The notes under the pieces are model-generated. The model was not told where the DNA came from. It saw only the letters and a program-made list of their open reading frames with translations, and ran no database searches. A program made the translations under genes and the position numbers. 64,000 nt of DNA from Dryomyza anilis (Eukaryota; Arthropoda; Insecta; Diptera; Dryomyzidae), in assembly GCA_951804985.1 (NCBI GenBank), contig OX638131.1, positions 84,532,638-84,596,637 of the forward strand, read 5' to 3'. This document shows positions 1 through 11,849 of the stretch, in pieces (position 1 is the first letter of the stretch; each line of letters opens with the position of its first letter).

Positions 1-621
1 TCTGCTGGTGCAATTGTGCATTCATTGATGCTGTCACTTGTACCTGCAGTTTTCAACCAATTATTTATTTATGCATTTAAAAATTTGTATATGAATTCAA
101 TTATTATAAATTCACACTGTGCATGTTTAAAGATATTTAATAAAAATTAATAAAAAAACAACATTTTATTTTTATTTTATTTTCAGGATTTCTTTCCAAA
201 AATATTTAAATATGTTTCTATGCAAACATACTACTTTTTGAACTGAAACAACTTATATGTTTCACTGGAAACATATTTATATTCAGGTCGTTTAAAATAA
301 TGTTTTAATTTGAACATATTTATGTTTCGGTTCAGATATTTATTTTGATTGGATGTAGTAATTGTTATGTTTCCATTAGAACATACACAAATTTAAGGGG
401 CAACATTAAAATGTTTCCGTGATATTATAATGTAAGTCAGAGCTCATTGCAACACTGTTCAAGTCTCAATACAACCCTGTTTACAAAGGGTTTATCAGTC
501 AATTATATATTATGTTAATGATTTATCAGTGAATTATATATTATGTTTACATAAAATTCCAAAAATACATAGTTAATGCCAGCAAAATTATGTTTGGGAG
601 GTCCCTTTTTTTTGCAGCGTG
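1..621 (+). repeat. Interspersed family 'CACGCTGC', copy A (cut by window start)
   Basis: Non-coding AT-rich repeat that also occurs at about 3975-5111 (+), 27005-28547 (-) and 33700-34915 (-). It ends with a T-run followed by GCAGCGTG at 614-621. The matching part runs from the stretch around GCAATTGTGCATTC to this terminus. There is no coding potential. The start lies outside the window. The superfamily was not recognised; the four copies make it a real family. Confidence 0.75.
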
Positions 622-1137
622 TATAAAATATTTTACTAATTTAATACGGCAAAAAATTAACGAAAAATAAATATATTGATTGAAATTTGGTTTGATGAAC
701 AGCATTCTTCAATATTAAGTAAAATAAGTTGTATTTTATGTTCTTGTTCATTAATATGATAAAACGTATTCTTTACATACAGTTCATCATATTGTAGAAC
801 CCTTTTTCGACAGTTACCAAGCGTTCATCATATTTATGATCAATCTCATTCATAACATTGATGTCGTTAGTCATTAATATTATGAATGACTCTTCAATTT
901 TTCTGTGTACCGTCGGAATTATTTACATCAAATCTACTCCATTTTGCAATATTTTCAATTCTACTTCTTTTGACTCATTTCTACTCCCCAAATTTACTCC
1001 ATTTGCATTGGCGAAAAGTGTGAACACTGGGTCTCAACATTCCAACAAGATACTCCAGAACAATATACTCCAGAAATCATCTCACATCATTACTTTATGT
1101 CAATAATGTTTCTATTTTTTCATAACTTTCTACTCAA
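622..1137. other. AT-rich intergenic stretch, no gene seen
   Basis: AT-rich sequence with short repeats of TTCATTAATATGAT type resembling the satellite at 5760-6300. The short open frame at 858-1106 has no recognisable family or codon bias and was not accepted. Confidence 0.5.
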
Positions 1138-1149
1138 TCATTATGAATA

Positions 1150-1442
1150 ATAATAATAGTTTGGCACTACAGTCCTGTATAGAACTTCGGCCGAGCTCTC
1201 TCACCATTTAGAGCTGTGCGTGTTATATTTGTACTTAAATTGGTGGGACCTACAGTTTATTGCCGAATCCGAACGGCGGGTGAGAGCTTTTCATAGGCAA
1301 TGGTTCGCTATTTACTGACGAGAGGTAGCGCGGTATAGAAAAATGTTTCTATGAAAAGATATTGTTAGCCCCAGTCCAGGCTTGAACCGGGGACCTTTCG
1401 GCTCGCAGTCCAACGCACTAACCACTGAGCTACCGCGGCTAC
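1150..1442 (-). mobile_element. tRNA-derived SINE, full-length copy 1
   Basis: On the minus strand it starts with a tRNA-like head containing a box A (TAGCTCAGTGGTTAG) and a box B (GGTTCAAGCCT). A unique body follows, and it ends in an (ATT)n tail at 1150-1160. It is flanked by a perfect 12-bp target-site duplication TCATTATGAATA at 1138-1149 and 1443-1454, which is the signature of LINE-driven retroposition. Relatives lie at 40611-40916 and 50158-50399. It is not a functional tRNA gene, because the anticodon stem does not pair properly. Confidence 0.9.
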
Positions 1443-1479
1443 TCATTATGAATATTTATCACTGTAGATAAATAGATGT

Positions 1480-1990
1480 AGATAAATAGATAAAGTAGAT
1501 ACATTACTCTGTACGGAGTAATATTGAAAAGTGGTTCTATTTTCATTCCATTTGTACATTACTTTGTACGCAGAGTACTGAAACGAGATCCCATTTGTGC
1601 ATTACTTTGTAGGTAGTCATAATATGTGATGTTTCCATTTGTCATTACATTGAATGCACTGGTAGTAGTCATGAAGAGTGGTCCCATTTGTACATTATTT
1701 TGTATGCAGTAGCGATGAGAGATCCATTTATGCATTACTTTGTAACCAGTAGTAATAAGAGTGCTTCCATTTGTATATTACTTTGTGCACAGTAGTAATG
1801 AGGGGGCTTTCTTCCGTTCCTTACTTGGTAAGCAGTATTGAAGAGGGATAGTTTCTTTTTCACATTACTTTGTATTTAGAAATAAGATGTACACATTACT
1901 TTGTAATCAGCGTGTTAGGGATGTGAGTTCCATTTCAACATTACTTCGAAGGTGGAGAATAGAAGTAATCATATTTGTACATTACTGCTA
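1480..1990. repeat. Diverged tandem array, about 40-60 bp unit
   Basis: About ten degenerate units sharing the core CATTACTTTGTA followed by CAGTAGTAATGAGAG-like sequence. It starts right after the SINE and its target duplication. Confidence 0.7.
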
Positions 1991-2860
1991 CATTACAAAT
2001 GTATTAATTACAAATTTGCCGACAATATATTGAGATTATTTGTATTACAATAAACATTTATTTCAATAAATTTATACATTTCAAATATGTATCTCAATAG
2101 ATCTGTATCTCAATGAATTTGTATTTCATTGAATTTATATCCCAATCAATATTTAAATGCTTTGTAAACCATTTAATTGCAATATCTAACTTTTTGTGTA
2201 GAACGACATCAATACATTTGACACACAAAATGTGTTTGCAAATTTTTTTGTAGATACTATATTAGTTACTTGTGTCGCTGTAAAATACAACATTGATGTC
2301 TATTCTAGATTAACTAGTAGTAGATGACAAAAAAAACACACAACATGCATTTGCATTTGTTCCTTAAATTCTATGTTTATTTGTATTATTTATTTTTATT
2401 GTGTCTTTTATCGACTCATTTACATGTGATTTTGCATGCAAGTTGCATGCAGTGCCGCAAATAGTCGCTTGTATCTAGATACGAAATACCGAGGCAAATG
2501 CACAGATACATTGTCAATGTTACCAAAGATACATTGACAGACATGCAACTAAATGTAGAATGAAAATGAAAATGAAAACGTGCGGCAACACACAAAGCAC
2601 AGAATTTAGTTATAAAATTTTTAAACAACAGCCACAACTACTACAGAGAGCTACAACAATCACAGTACAGTAGTTTTGTTGTCCAGATACAAATGCAATG
2701 CAAATCCAGATACAGATGCAAATGCCAAATGTACTACGCAAATGTTGGTGATTCTGACATTTAATTCGCTGCTTGATTGATACGTGATATTTGGGAAAAT
2801 CTGCGCTGAGAAAAGAACATGACACAAAAATTTGCCTACATTGCAAACCATTTTAAAATT
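1991..2860. other. AT-rich intergenic stretch, no gene seen
   Basis: Contains short repeats (CAATGAATTTGTAT-like at 2090-2150; GATACAAATGCAA-like at 2680-2740). The open frames on the minus strand at 2416-2851 are short, overlap each other and show no family. Confidence 0.4.
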
Positions 2861-3460
2861 ATCATAGATACTATTTTGAGATACAATTGAAATACTAATA
2901 TGGTTGCAATAATTACAAAATTATCGGCTGAAAACTTTTTAAAATGTCATAGATACTGTTTCGAGATATAATTAAAATTCCAATGTGGTTGCAACAGTTT
3001 TAAAATTATCATAGATACTAGTTGGATTTACATTTGAAAGTCCAAGATGGATGAAAAACTTTTTAAAACAAAATTATCGGCTGAAAACTTTATAAAATGT
3101 CATAGATACTGTTTCGAGATATAATTAAAATTCCAATGTGGTTGCAACAGTTTTAAAATTATCATAGAGATACATTTGAAAGTCCAAGATGGATGAAAAA
3201 CTTTTAAAATTATCATGGATGCAGTTTCGAGATATAATTGGAATTTTAGTATGCCTGGAAAATTTTTTAAAATAATCAAAGTTACTATTTAGAGTTACAA
3301 TTGAAATTTCCATATACTAGAAAATTATTTAACATTGTCATAGATACTGTTTTGAGATACATTTGAAATTTCAAAATGATTTCAATTTTTTTTTTAATTG
3401 ATAAAAAATTTTAAATTATCATAGATACTGCTTCCAGATAAAATTGAGATTCCAAATATG
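2860..3460. repeat. Irregular tandem array with core ATCATAGATACTGTTTCGAG
   Basis: At least seven units of about 50-90 bp share the core in the call followed by ATATAATTGAAATTCCAA-like sequence (for example at 2863, 2948, 3010, 3101, 3163, 3214). Confidence 0.7.
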
Positions 3461-3650
3461 TTGAAAGGGCATATTTTAAAAAATATAACTGATCCAAAAA
3501 AGGTAGAATTTTGATCGTAAGTTGTGGTTATAATCTGAATAATCAAAAAAATATATATTTTTTATTATTAGATACTAATAAAATAATCCAAAAATAGTCT
3601 AAAACAATAAAATTGTTTAATTTTTAATCGTATTAGTTTGAAAACTTATT

Positions 3651-3955
3651 GGAATATTGAGATTTTCTAGTATATTTAAATTAGTAAAGTTCAGTATTTT
3701 TATTCTTATAAGAAGTAATTGAGAAGAGCCAAAAATTTAGAATGCATTTTCTAAAAATTTTACATGTAAATTGGAATATTGAGATTTTTTTGTATATTTA
3801 AACTAGTTTTGACAATTAAAAAGAATTATGTTTCAAGGTTTTTTGAAAACTAGTTCTGTAAAGTTCAGTATTTTTATTCTTATAAGAAGTAATTGAGAAG
3901 AGCCAAAAATTTAGAATGCATTTTCTAATAATTTTACATGTAAATCGAATAACAG
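3651..3955. repeat. Direct duplication, about 90 bp highly similar
   Basis: The stretch beginning AGTAAAGTTCAGTATTTTTA near 3683 recurs almost unchanged near 3857, including AGAAGAGCCAAAAATTTAG. The spacer differs. Confidence 0.7.
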
Positions 3956-3974
3956 ATTTGTTTCAATACGTTTT

Positions 3975-5111
3975 TGGTTGAATATGTTATGCCATCGTTT
4001 GAACATATTGATGTTTAAAAACAAACAAAAAAGAAATAGGATTTAAATAAATGTATTCTTGCAAGTTGGCACTCGTTAAGCAGAATTTTCTTATATTTTT
4101 TTGTATATGGTCATTTTAAACATACTGAAGTTAAAAAACAAACAAAAAAATGAACTCAAATGTAAATAAAGGTATTCTTCAAGCTCTCTTCTTGTATACA
4201 AAGTTGACACTCGGTGATCGGCATTTTCTGCGTACGTGTCTTTTGTTGTTCGTTGAGAAAAAGTGTTCGCGTCGGTAATAATTTTGTTATTTGTAAATTA
4301 AATAAATATATAAATTGTGTTATAAAAAGTACTAATAGTAACAGAGTATAATATAGTGCAGTATATAATTTCTGAAACTAATGTGAAAAAACCACAAATA
4401 AAAATCAGTGTTTCGATTTTCAAACAGAATTTGGCATGTTTTTTACAAAAGCCTCCGTGAATTCCTTGCCTACGCTATGTGCTGTACTGAGATCAACTGT
4501 AACTGTACCAAATATAAAACTGTACCAAATATAAAGCGTTTGCTGGTTCAATTGTGCATTCTTTGATGCTGTCACTTGTACTTGCAGTTTTAAAAGAATT
4601 ATTTATTTATGCATTTAAAAATTTGTATATGAATTCAATTATTATAAATTCCCACTGTGCATGTTTAAAGATTTTTAATAAAAAAAAACAACATTTTATT
4701 TTATTTTCAGGATTTCTTTCCAAAAATATTTACATAAATATGTTTCTATGCAAACATACTACTTTTTGAACTGTAACAACTGATATGTTTCACTGTAAAC
4801 AAATTTATATTCAGGTCGTACAAAATCATGTTTTATTTTGAACATATTTATGTTTCGGTTCAAATATTTATTTTGTTTGGATGTAGTAATTATTATGTTT
4901 CCATTATAACATACTCCATTTTAAGGGATAACATTAAAATGTTTCCGGGATATTATAATGTAAGTTAGAGCACATTACAACACTGTTCAAATCTCAATAC
5001 AACCCTGTTACAAATTATTTATCAGTTAATTATATATTATGTTTACATAAAATTCCAAACATACATGCCTGCAAAATTATGTTTGGGAGAGCCTCTTTTT
5101 TTTGCAGTGTG
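3975..5111 (+). repeat. Interspersed family 'CACGCTGC', copy B
   Basis: Same family and orientation as copy A. It includes the segments with CGTTTGAACATATTGATG, the block near 4540, and a right terminus GCAGTGTG at 5104-5111 (one change from GCAGCGTG). The left end is truncated or diverged compared with the minus-strand copies at 27 kb and 34 kb. No coding potential. Confidence 0.7.
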
Positions 5112-5299
5112 TGGGATTTCTATAGAAAAATAATTCTCATTACGTAGAATAGTAAATATTATGAAAAGAGTTTTTAATGCCAACTACAACTATTGCAATT
5201 TTGTGATTAATTAATAAAATAAAATATTATTTGAAAAAAAAAAAATACTTATCTCAAAATTATATCTCCACTTCAAAAATCGTATCTCACACCAAATAC

Positions 5300-5400
5300 A
5301 GTTAGAACATTGCGTAAGCGACGACGCGGCGTTGCCAACTCGTTGACATTGTGCAGCCTTGAAATTGAAAATTATGAATGCGACCGCGTTTAAGGTGAGC
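5300..5400 (+). other. GC-richer island with a possible first exon
   Basis: In an AT desert this 100-bp stretch is GC-rich. It carries GCGTTGCCAAC and then an ATG at about 5374 with seven codons (MNATAFK) running to a consensus splice donor AAG|GTGAGC at about 5394. This looks like a promoter plus short first coding exon of a plus-strand transcript, but I could not find following exons with confidence. A coincidental match is quite possible. Confidence 0.2.
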
Positions 5401-5759
5401 TACTAATATTATTTGTCGCCGCCGCCATCATTCAATCATTTTATTCAATACAATTTTTTATTATACAATTCAACTTTTTAATAAACCAGCAGAAGTGATT
5501 TTCAAGTGGCCACCTGGTAACCAGATTGTCTGTCGTTGGCTATAAAAACTACAACAGCAACAACAACAAAAAAAACCAGCAATAGACAGATAAATGTGTC
5601 ACTTAATTAAAACAATTTTGTAACGAGTTTTGTCACCTTCGCATTTAAGTGAAATTTATTTTTATGGTTTGTTAATTGTAACATTTTTATATAACCATTG
5701 AACAGTGGTGTTGAAGGCGATATTTGAAACAGAAGAGTCTAATAATGATGATTTTTATA

Positions 5760-6300
5760 TTCTAGATTCTCCATTGAAATTTAAAGAAAATAAAAAAAAT
5801 CGTTATTTTGATGAACATTTTTCATTGAGAGTTCAACCAAATTTTAATACATTATGCTATTCAAAGTATTAATGAACAATTTAATAGTAATCTTATCATA
5901 TTGATGAATTTATCTATTTCATTATGTTGATGAATTAATAATAATATTGATGAACAATTATGAATTAATTAAAAAATGATGAAAAGATTCGTTATTTCTA
6001 TGAACATTTTTCATTGAAATTAAAACAAAAATTCAGTTCATTATATGTATGAAGCATTAATAAACAATTTCATAGTATTCATGAATTTTTTAACATATTG
6101 AAGAATTATAACATAGAAGAACAAGAAAATAATATATTCATTATTTTTATGAATCTTTTTTTCTTAAAATTGGAACAAGATAATAAATATAATTCATTAT
6201 ATGGATAAACTATTCAAAACATTAATGAACAATTTCATAATATTCTTGAATTTTACAACATATTGATGAATTTATAAATTTTATTGTTAAACAAAATATA
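5760..6300. repeat. Three diverged tandem units, about 150-190 bp
   Basis: Units begin with ATGAACATTTTTCATTGA-like sequence at 5811, 6000 and 6149. Each continues with CATTAATGAACAATTTCATA and ACATATTGATGAATT-like segments. Confidence 0.7.
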
Positions 6301-7122
6301 TGGTAACTACATAAACTATAATAACTAAAATAGTTGTATTAATGCGCATGGTATTTTAATATTTGTTTAAATCAAGGATTGAAACCGTAACCGAAACCGA
6401 AACCGATATCCATTTAAAACCGTTTCATTTTTAAAACCGTAACCGAAACCGTTATACGAAAGTCAGAAATAAACCGACATCCAAAACCGATATAAACGGT
6501 TTCGGTTTTATACCGGTTTAAAACGGTTTTTAAAAAAGTATAAAAATAAACAGAAAAACATATTTTATTTTATATAGAAGATCTTATGTTTAGATGTCAT
6601 TTAATAAAATTTGGAGTTCCCAAAATAAAAATGTTTTGTTGTACAAAAATTCACATGTTGTTTTTTGAGAAACGATATTTCCAAAAACAACGGTATTTGG
6701 TCTAAAATTTGTTCTTTTGTTTCATTAATCGAATTAACAACAAAACACCAAGCAAAATTTTTACGTTAAAAAATGATTCAAATTTTAATAATATTGTTTT
6801 TTTTTTTTATTTTATTAGTAACATATATAGGGGAGCTTGGGGTAAGTGCTACAAGTTTTGAAAAGTTCATTTGAATATTTTTATATTCTTTTAAAGGATC
6901 TATTCAATAGAATACTATTTATAAGTCTTTTAATGAATTTTTGACTGATGTTTCAAAACAGCTCAATTTCGGACATAAACAAAACAATGGTAATGCAAGA
7001 AAAAATGTAAAAAAAGTTTCAAATTATTAACATCTCAGTAACTATTTAAGGAAATACGAAAAATGAAGTGCAAGTTCGACAAGTTTAAACATTTCAAGTA
7101 TAAAGCAGATATTTGTTTACAT

Positions 7123-8761
7123 TAGTGATGATTAAAAATTTATTGTTCTTGCATCTTGTTCTTGCATTTTTTTTGCAAGAACAAAAACGAGAACAAGATC
7201 GAGATTTTGCAAAAAAAAAAAAGAACAAGAGCAAGTGATTTTAATGTATTTATTATGTTTTTAAGGTAATAATGATATACAAAATAATTCATGATATTAC
7301 TAAATATTGAACAACAAGTAACAATGGAAAGCGTGCAAAATATTTATGAACGTGAACATTAATGAAGATGTGTGTGTTTTTTTTTGTTTTTGTCAATTCT
7401 AAAGAATATAAGCATCTTAAAAATAAGGCCTGTGAAGCACTTTTGAAGCGGTAAATAGCTAAAAGTGCTTCAAAAGTCGCTTCAAAAAGATAAAACAGAC
7501 AAAACAATGTTTTTCTCTTTTCTTCGCTACGCTAGTTCGTACATCGATTGTGCATATGCACTGTGCTTATGCACATTATTATTTTAGTTTTACTTTTATA
7601 TATAGTTTTTTTGTTAATTGTAAAATCATGAAGTAATAAAAAATAATATATGAACATTTTACAGTGTGATATATTTAGCTGATATATTGCTTTTTGTGTT
7701 TTTCTTTTTTCAGAAATCCGCTGATTCGTTTTAAAGTGCAACAACAACAAAAATGCGTATAAAGCAGCATCCAAGCTTTTGATAGAATTTTTGACGGGAA
7801 ATTTTTTGTTCCACAAAGAGAACTCGTTGTTGTTGCCAACTAGAGAGCTGTACTAGATACATACATGTAGTGTGGTGCCATGCGTCTGTCCGTTGCCATG
7901 CGTCTGTCTGTGTCATGCGTCTGTCCGTTGCCATGCGTCTGTCTGTGTCATGCGTCTCTCCGTTGTCATGCGTCTGTCTGTTTGTCATGCGTCTGTTTGT
8001 TGCCATTCGATGATACAGGATAGCAACGAAGAGTTGTCGTTGTGAAAGTGTGTGTATAAGAATAGTTATATTCTCTTCTTTCTGTTAGTATTCGCTTTGT
8101 AGCGTTTGAGTTTGTGTTCGCATGGTGTTCGCAAAGAAAAATGTTACTATGCAAGATATTATTTGAGTTCTATTGACATACGGATTTTTTAATCTGTGAC
8201 GAAAACAGAAATATGCCTATACGAAATAATCCTTATATTTATTGTATATGTATATCGTATAATGTATATCGTCGCTGTAGAACGAAAAGTCACCAAACAC
8301 ATTTTTATGAAAAACTTAATTTTCGAGTTTGTTGATTAATATTATAAAAAGTAATTGGTGCATTTTTAAAGTTGAAATATCAACTAATAGATTTACATTT
8401 TCTTATCAATTGACAGATACATAAAGAAGTTTGTAAAAAATATTTAGCATTTTGAAAATGTATTTGGTGACTTATCGTTCATTTTATTATGGCCTTGAGA
8501 TTTTGAATTGTCTCGTCAACATCACTTGATTTATACAATTATTTTTATTAGTTAATTCTTGTTAAAATATAATTCAAATTTTTATGTTATTAGTTTTTTT
8601 TTTTTGTTGTCAGTAAAATGTTGAAGAAATGGAAAATAAGTACAATTATTACAATTATTGTTCAAATTCTATTCGTTTTCATAATTAATATGTCTTCGAT
8701 CTTTTATTTAAAAGATTAAGATTACCATTTCTTGTCTTGCTCTTGCAAATGATCATCACTA
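7123..8761. mobile_element. Second hAT-like element nested in the 6373-9242 element
   Basis: Inverted termini TAGTGATGAT at 7123 and ATCATCACTA at 8752-8761 are followed inward by CTTGTTCTTGC-like repeats at both ends. The flanking 8-mers are similar but not identical (GTTTACAT and GTTCATAT, 6 of 8), as expected for an older insertion. No transposase frame is seen. Confidence 0.6.
7879..8004. repeat. Minisatellite, 17-18 bp unit CATGCGTCTGTCYGTTG
   Basis: About seven units alternating CATGCGTCTGTCCGTTGC and CATGCGTCTGTCTGTGT. It explains the repetitive minus-strand open frame here, which is not a gene. Confidence 0.9.
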
Positions 8762-9250
8762 GTTCATATTTTGCAGTTCACAGAATTGTTGAAATTTAAT
8801 TTCATTGGCTTTTATGGATGAAAATTGTACAAAATTCTTCTTCTTTGCAATTCAGATCATATCTCAGGTGAAGTCAAAATGTTGCTTTTCATTGGTTTGT
8901 GGTCACGAAATTTTAAATGAAATTTTTTTCTTGGCTTAATCAATTAAATAATTCATATAACACAATATTTTTTACTAAAATAACAACAAACATTGTTTAA
9001 ATTACGTTTCCCACTTTACCCCAGAATCATAATTTGAACATAATTTAGCACCATATAAAAAATGTAAAATTATTTGAAAAATATGGAAATAAAGAAAATT
9101 TATACAAAAACCGAAACCGTAACATGGAACTGGTATACCGAAGCCGTTTCGTTATAAAAACTTTAAACCGAAACCGTAACCGAAACGCGGAAAAAACCGA
9201 AACCGAAATCGAAACCGTTATTCGTTTAGGTTTCAATCCTTGGTTTAAAT

Positions 9251-10965
9251 CAGAGCTCTCGATTTCATACGAGTATTTTCGAGTAGCCCGGGTACCCAGG
9301 AACCCGGGCGCTCGAAAGCCCGGGTAATACCCGGGTAGTTCAAATACTCGAAAAACCCGGGTATTAAATGTTCGAGCTACCCGGGTAGTTCGCAAAACCC
9401 GGGTAGTTGGTTCGTTCGTTTGTTCGAGCTATTCGAGTAGCTCGTTTGTTCGAGTAGCTCGATGGCTCGTTCGTTGTTCGAGTAGCTCGATCGTTGTTCG
9501 AGCTTCGAGTAGCTTGTTCGTTCGTTTGTTCGATTGACGATTGTTGATTTGATCGCTTGTTAATTTGTCTGTCCGTTCGTTTGCTTGATGTGGGAGTTGG
9601 TCGGAAGTGGTTGGAAAAATGTAGGTGGACAAAAGTGGGTGGGTGGGCAAAAGTGGGCGGAAAGTGATAAAAAGACCGAAAAAATTTGTATTGCAGAAAT
9701 CGGTAGCAGACATCAAGGGAAATCGAATGGTACCACTCTAGTGGTCCCTGACCCCCAAAAGAGGGTCAAAAACCACTTTTTGTCCAAAATTTTTTTATTG
9801 CGGAAATGGATAGCGAACCTCATTAGAAGACTAATGGTACCCTTTGGAGTGGTCCGTGACCCCCAAAAGAGGGTCAAAAACCCATTTATGACCCAAAAAT
9901 TTTTATCTCGGAAATCGATAGTGGACATCATTAAAAGGCTAATGGTACCCTTTGGAGTGGTCCATGACCCCCAAAATGGGGTCAAAAACCCATTTATGAC
10001 CCAAACATTTTTATCTCGGAAATCGATAGCGGACATCATTAGAAGGCTAATGGTACCCTTTGGAGTGGTCCAGGTCCCCCAAAGGGGGTCAAAAACCCCA
10101 TTTTCGAAATTTTTTTTTTTTGCAGAAATAGATAGCTGACGTTATGAAATGCATTTTGACATTCACAAAATATTTTTTTCGAATATGGGGGTTTTGACCC
10201 CCTTTGGGGGACCTGGACCACTCCAAAGAGTACCATTAGCCTTCTAATGATGTCCGCTATCGATTTCCGAGATAAAAATGTTTGGGTCATATATGGGTTT
10301 TTGACCCCATTTTGGGGTCATGGACCACTCCAAAGTATACCAATAGCATTCTAACAGTGTCCGCTATCGATTTCTGAAATAAAAATTTTTGGGTCATAAA
10401 TGGGTTTTTGACCCCCTTTTGGGGGTCAGGGACCACTCGGTACCATTAGTCTTCTAATGAGGTTCGCTATCCATTTCCGCAATAAAAAATTTTTGGACAA
10501 AAAGTGGTTTTTGACCCCCTTTTGGGGGTCAGGGACCACTGAGAGTGGTACCATTCGATTTCCCTTGATGTCTGCTACCGATTTCTGGAATAAAAATTTT
10601 TTCGGTCTTTTTATCACTTTACGCCCACTTTTGCCCACCCACCTACATTTTTCCAACCACTTCCGACCAACTCCCACATAAAGCAAACGAACGGACAGAC
10701 AAATTAACAAGCGATCAAATGAACAATCGTCAATCGAACAAACGAACGAACGAGCTACTCGAAGCTCGAACAACGATCGAGCAATCGAGCTACTGGAACA
10801 ACGAACGAACAATCGAGCTACTCGAACAAACGAGCTACTCGAATAGCTCGAACAAACGAACGAACAAATTACCCGGGTAGCTCGAACATTTAATACCTGG
10901 GTTTTTCGAGTATTTGAACAACCCGGGTATTACCCGGGTAGCTCGAAAAACCCGGTAAATTTTAT
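9251..10965. mobile_element. Fold-back (giant palindrome) element
   Basis: The left arm (about 9290-10110) is repeated in reverse complement as the right arm (about 10170-10965) around a short unique centre. Each arm has an outer part rich in CCCGGGTA and CGAGTAGCTCGTTCGTTCG motifs, a middle unique part, and an inner array of 108-bp units containing GTGGTCC...TGACCCCCAAAA. Left-arm units start at 9741, 9849, 9957 and 10065. This is fold-back architecture; no transposase is present. The left edge directly abuts the target duplication of the hAT-like element. Its own target duplication was not found, so the outer edges are approximate. Confidence 0.8.
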
Positions 10966-11849
10966 AAATTAAGCAAAATTTTATCACTAAAATAGTGGGG
11001 GCATTCCATTGTGACGGGCAATACATTCGTACGTTTAAAAACCTTCTTATTTGATAAATAAAAAAGGATAGATATATTTTTAAGATGCAGAGGATAGATC
11101 TTATGGTCCTCTATGCATGAATAAAAAAAAAATTTTGCAATAGGTTTTATATCTTTCCACAAATTTGAAGTTCAATGCTGTGACGGGCGTGACGTACTTT
11201 TTCAAAAAACAGAGTTTACTCCACAAAGTATTAAATTTTAGCTAAAATAATTGGATTATGGAGGTTAAGTGTATCTCAAATACTTTCTCAAATACTTCAT
11301 TAATAATTGGAGTTCTCCCCTCTGTAACAAAATTTTGCAATGGTTACTTTGATCACTTACTTAAAAAGTTTCAAAACTTGTTACGGGTGTTAAACATTTT
11401 GTGACGGGCGTTACCTGTCCGAATTCCATACAAATATACATGAAATTTTCAAAATGGTGAAATTCTGAATTGAAATTTTTTGATGAAAAAGAGCAAATTT
11501 TTATGGTTCGAATGGTAAACCGTTATTTTAAGGCACACCGTCGTCGGCACATAATTTACGTGGAAAACTAAACATTTCATTTTGAAAAAAATATGTATTA
11601 TAACGGAGGGTGCGGGCGGGAAAGTCTGCGGAGGCGACAGTTCCTGTCCTCGTACCAACGTTAACAATTATTTTTGCCTTTTCTGTATGGACACTAGCCG
11701 CCAGAGCCAATTTGTCTACAGGCGTCTAAGTGTCAGACACTATTTTAAATAAATAAAAAGGTCGAAGCATTTTTTATTTTGATCTTTATTGAACGTTCGC
11801 AAAAATGGAATGACTAATTTTTAATTAACAATTTAAGTGCAACCAACGA
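10966..11849. other. Intergenic region with dispersed GTGACGGGCGTTAC motifs
   Basis: No gene recognised. The motif GTGACGGGCGTTAC or a close variant occurs at 11011, 11180, 11380 and 11401 here, and again at 13389 and 13550. A GC-richer patch lies at 11600-11720. Possibly one old transposon later split by the LINE fragment and hAT MITE. Confidence 0.4.

Larger units (their letters stand above)
6373..9242. mobile_element. hAT-like non-autonomous DNA transposon, 2.87 kb
   Basis: Terminal inverted repeats begin CAAGGATTGAAACC at 6373 and end GGTTTCAATCCTTG at 9242. They are flanked by a perfect 8-bp duplication GTTTAAAT at 6365-6372 and 9243-9250. Both subterminal regions (6380-6535 and 9105-9235) are crowded with AAACCG/CGGTTT motifs, a layout like the transposase-binding repeats of hAT elements. 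No transposase frame is present, and the interior holds a second nested element. Superfamily assignment rests on the 8-bp duplication and terminus style. Confidence 0.85.

Noticed and set aside
1364..1442. A functional tRNA gene
   Set aside because: Boxes A and B are good but the anticodon stem does not pair, and the segment is the head of a SINE with body, tail and target duplication.
9585..10139. 184-codon open frame (and its minus-strand mirrors) in the fold-back element
   Set aside because: The inner repeat is 108 bp, a multiple of three, so frames stay open by repetition. The 36-residue period and presence on both strands show an artefact.
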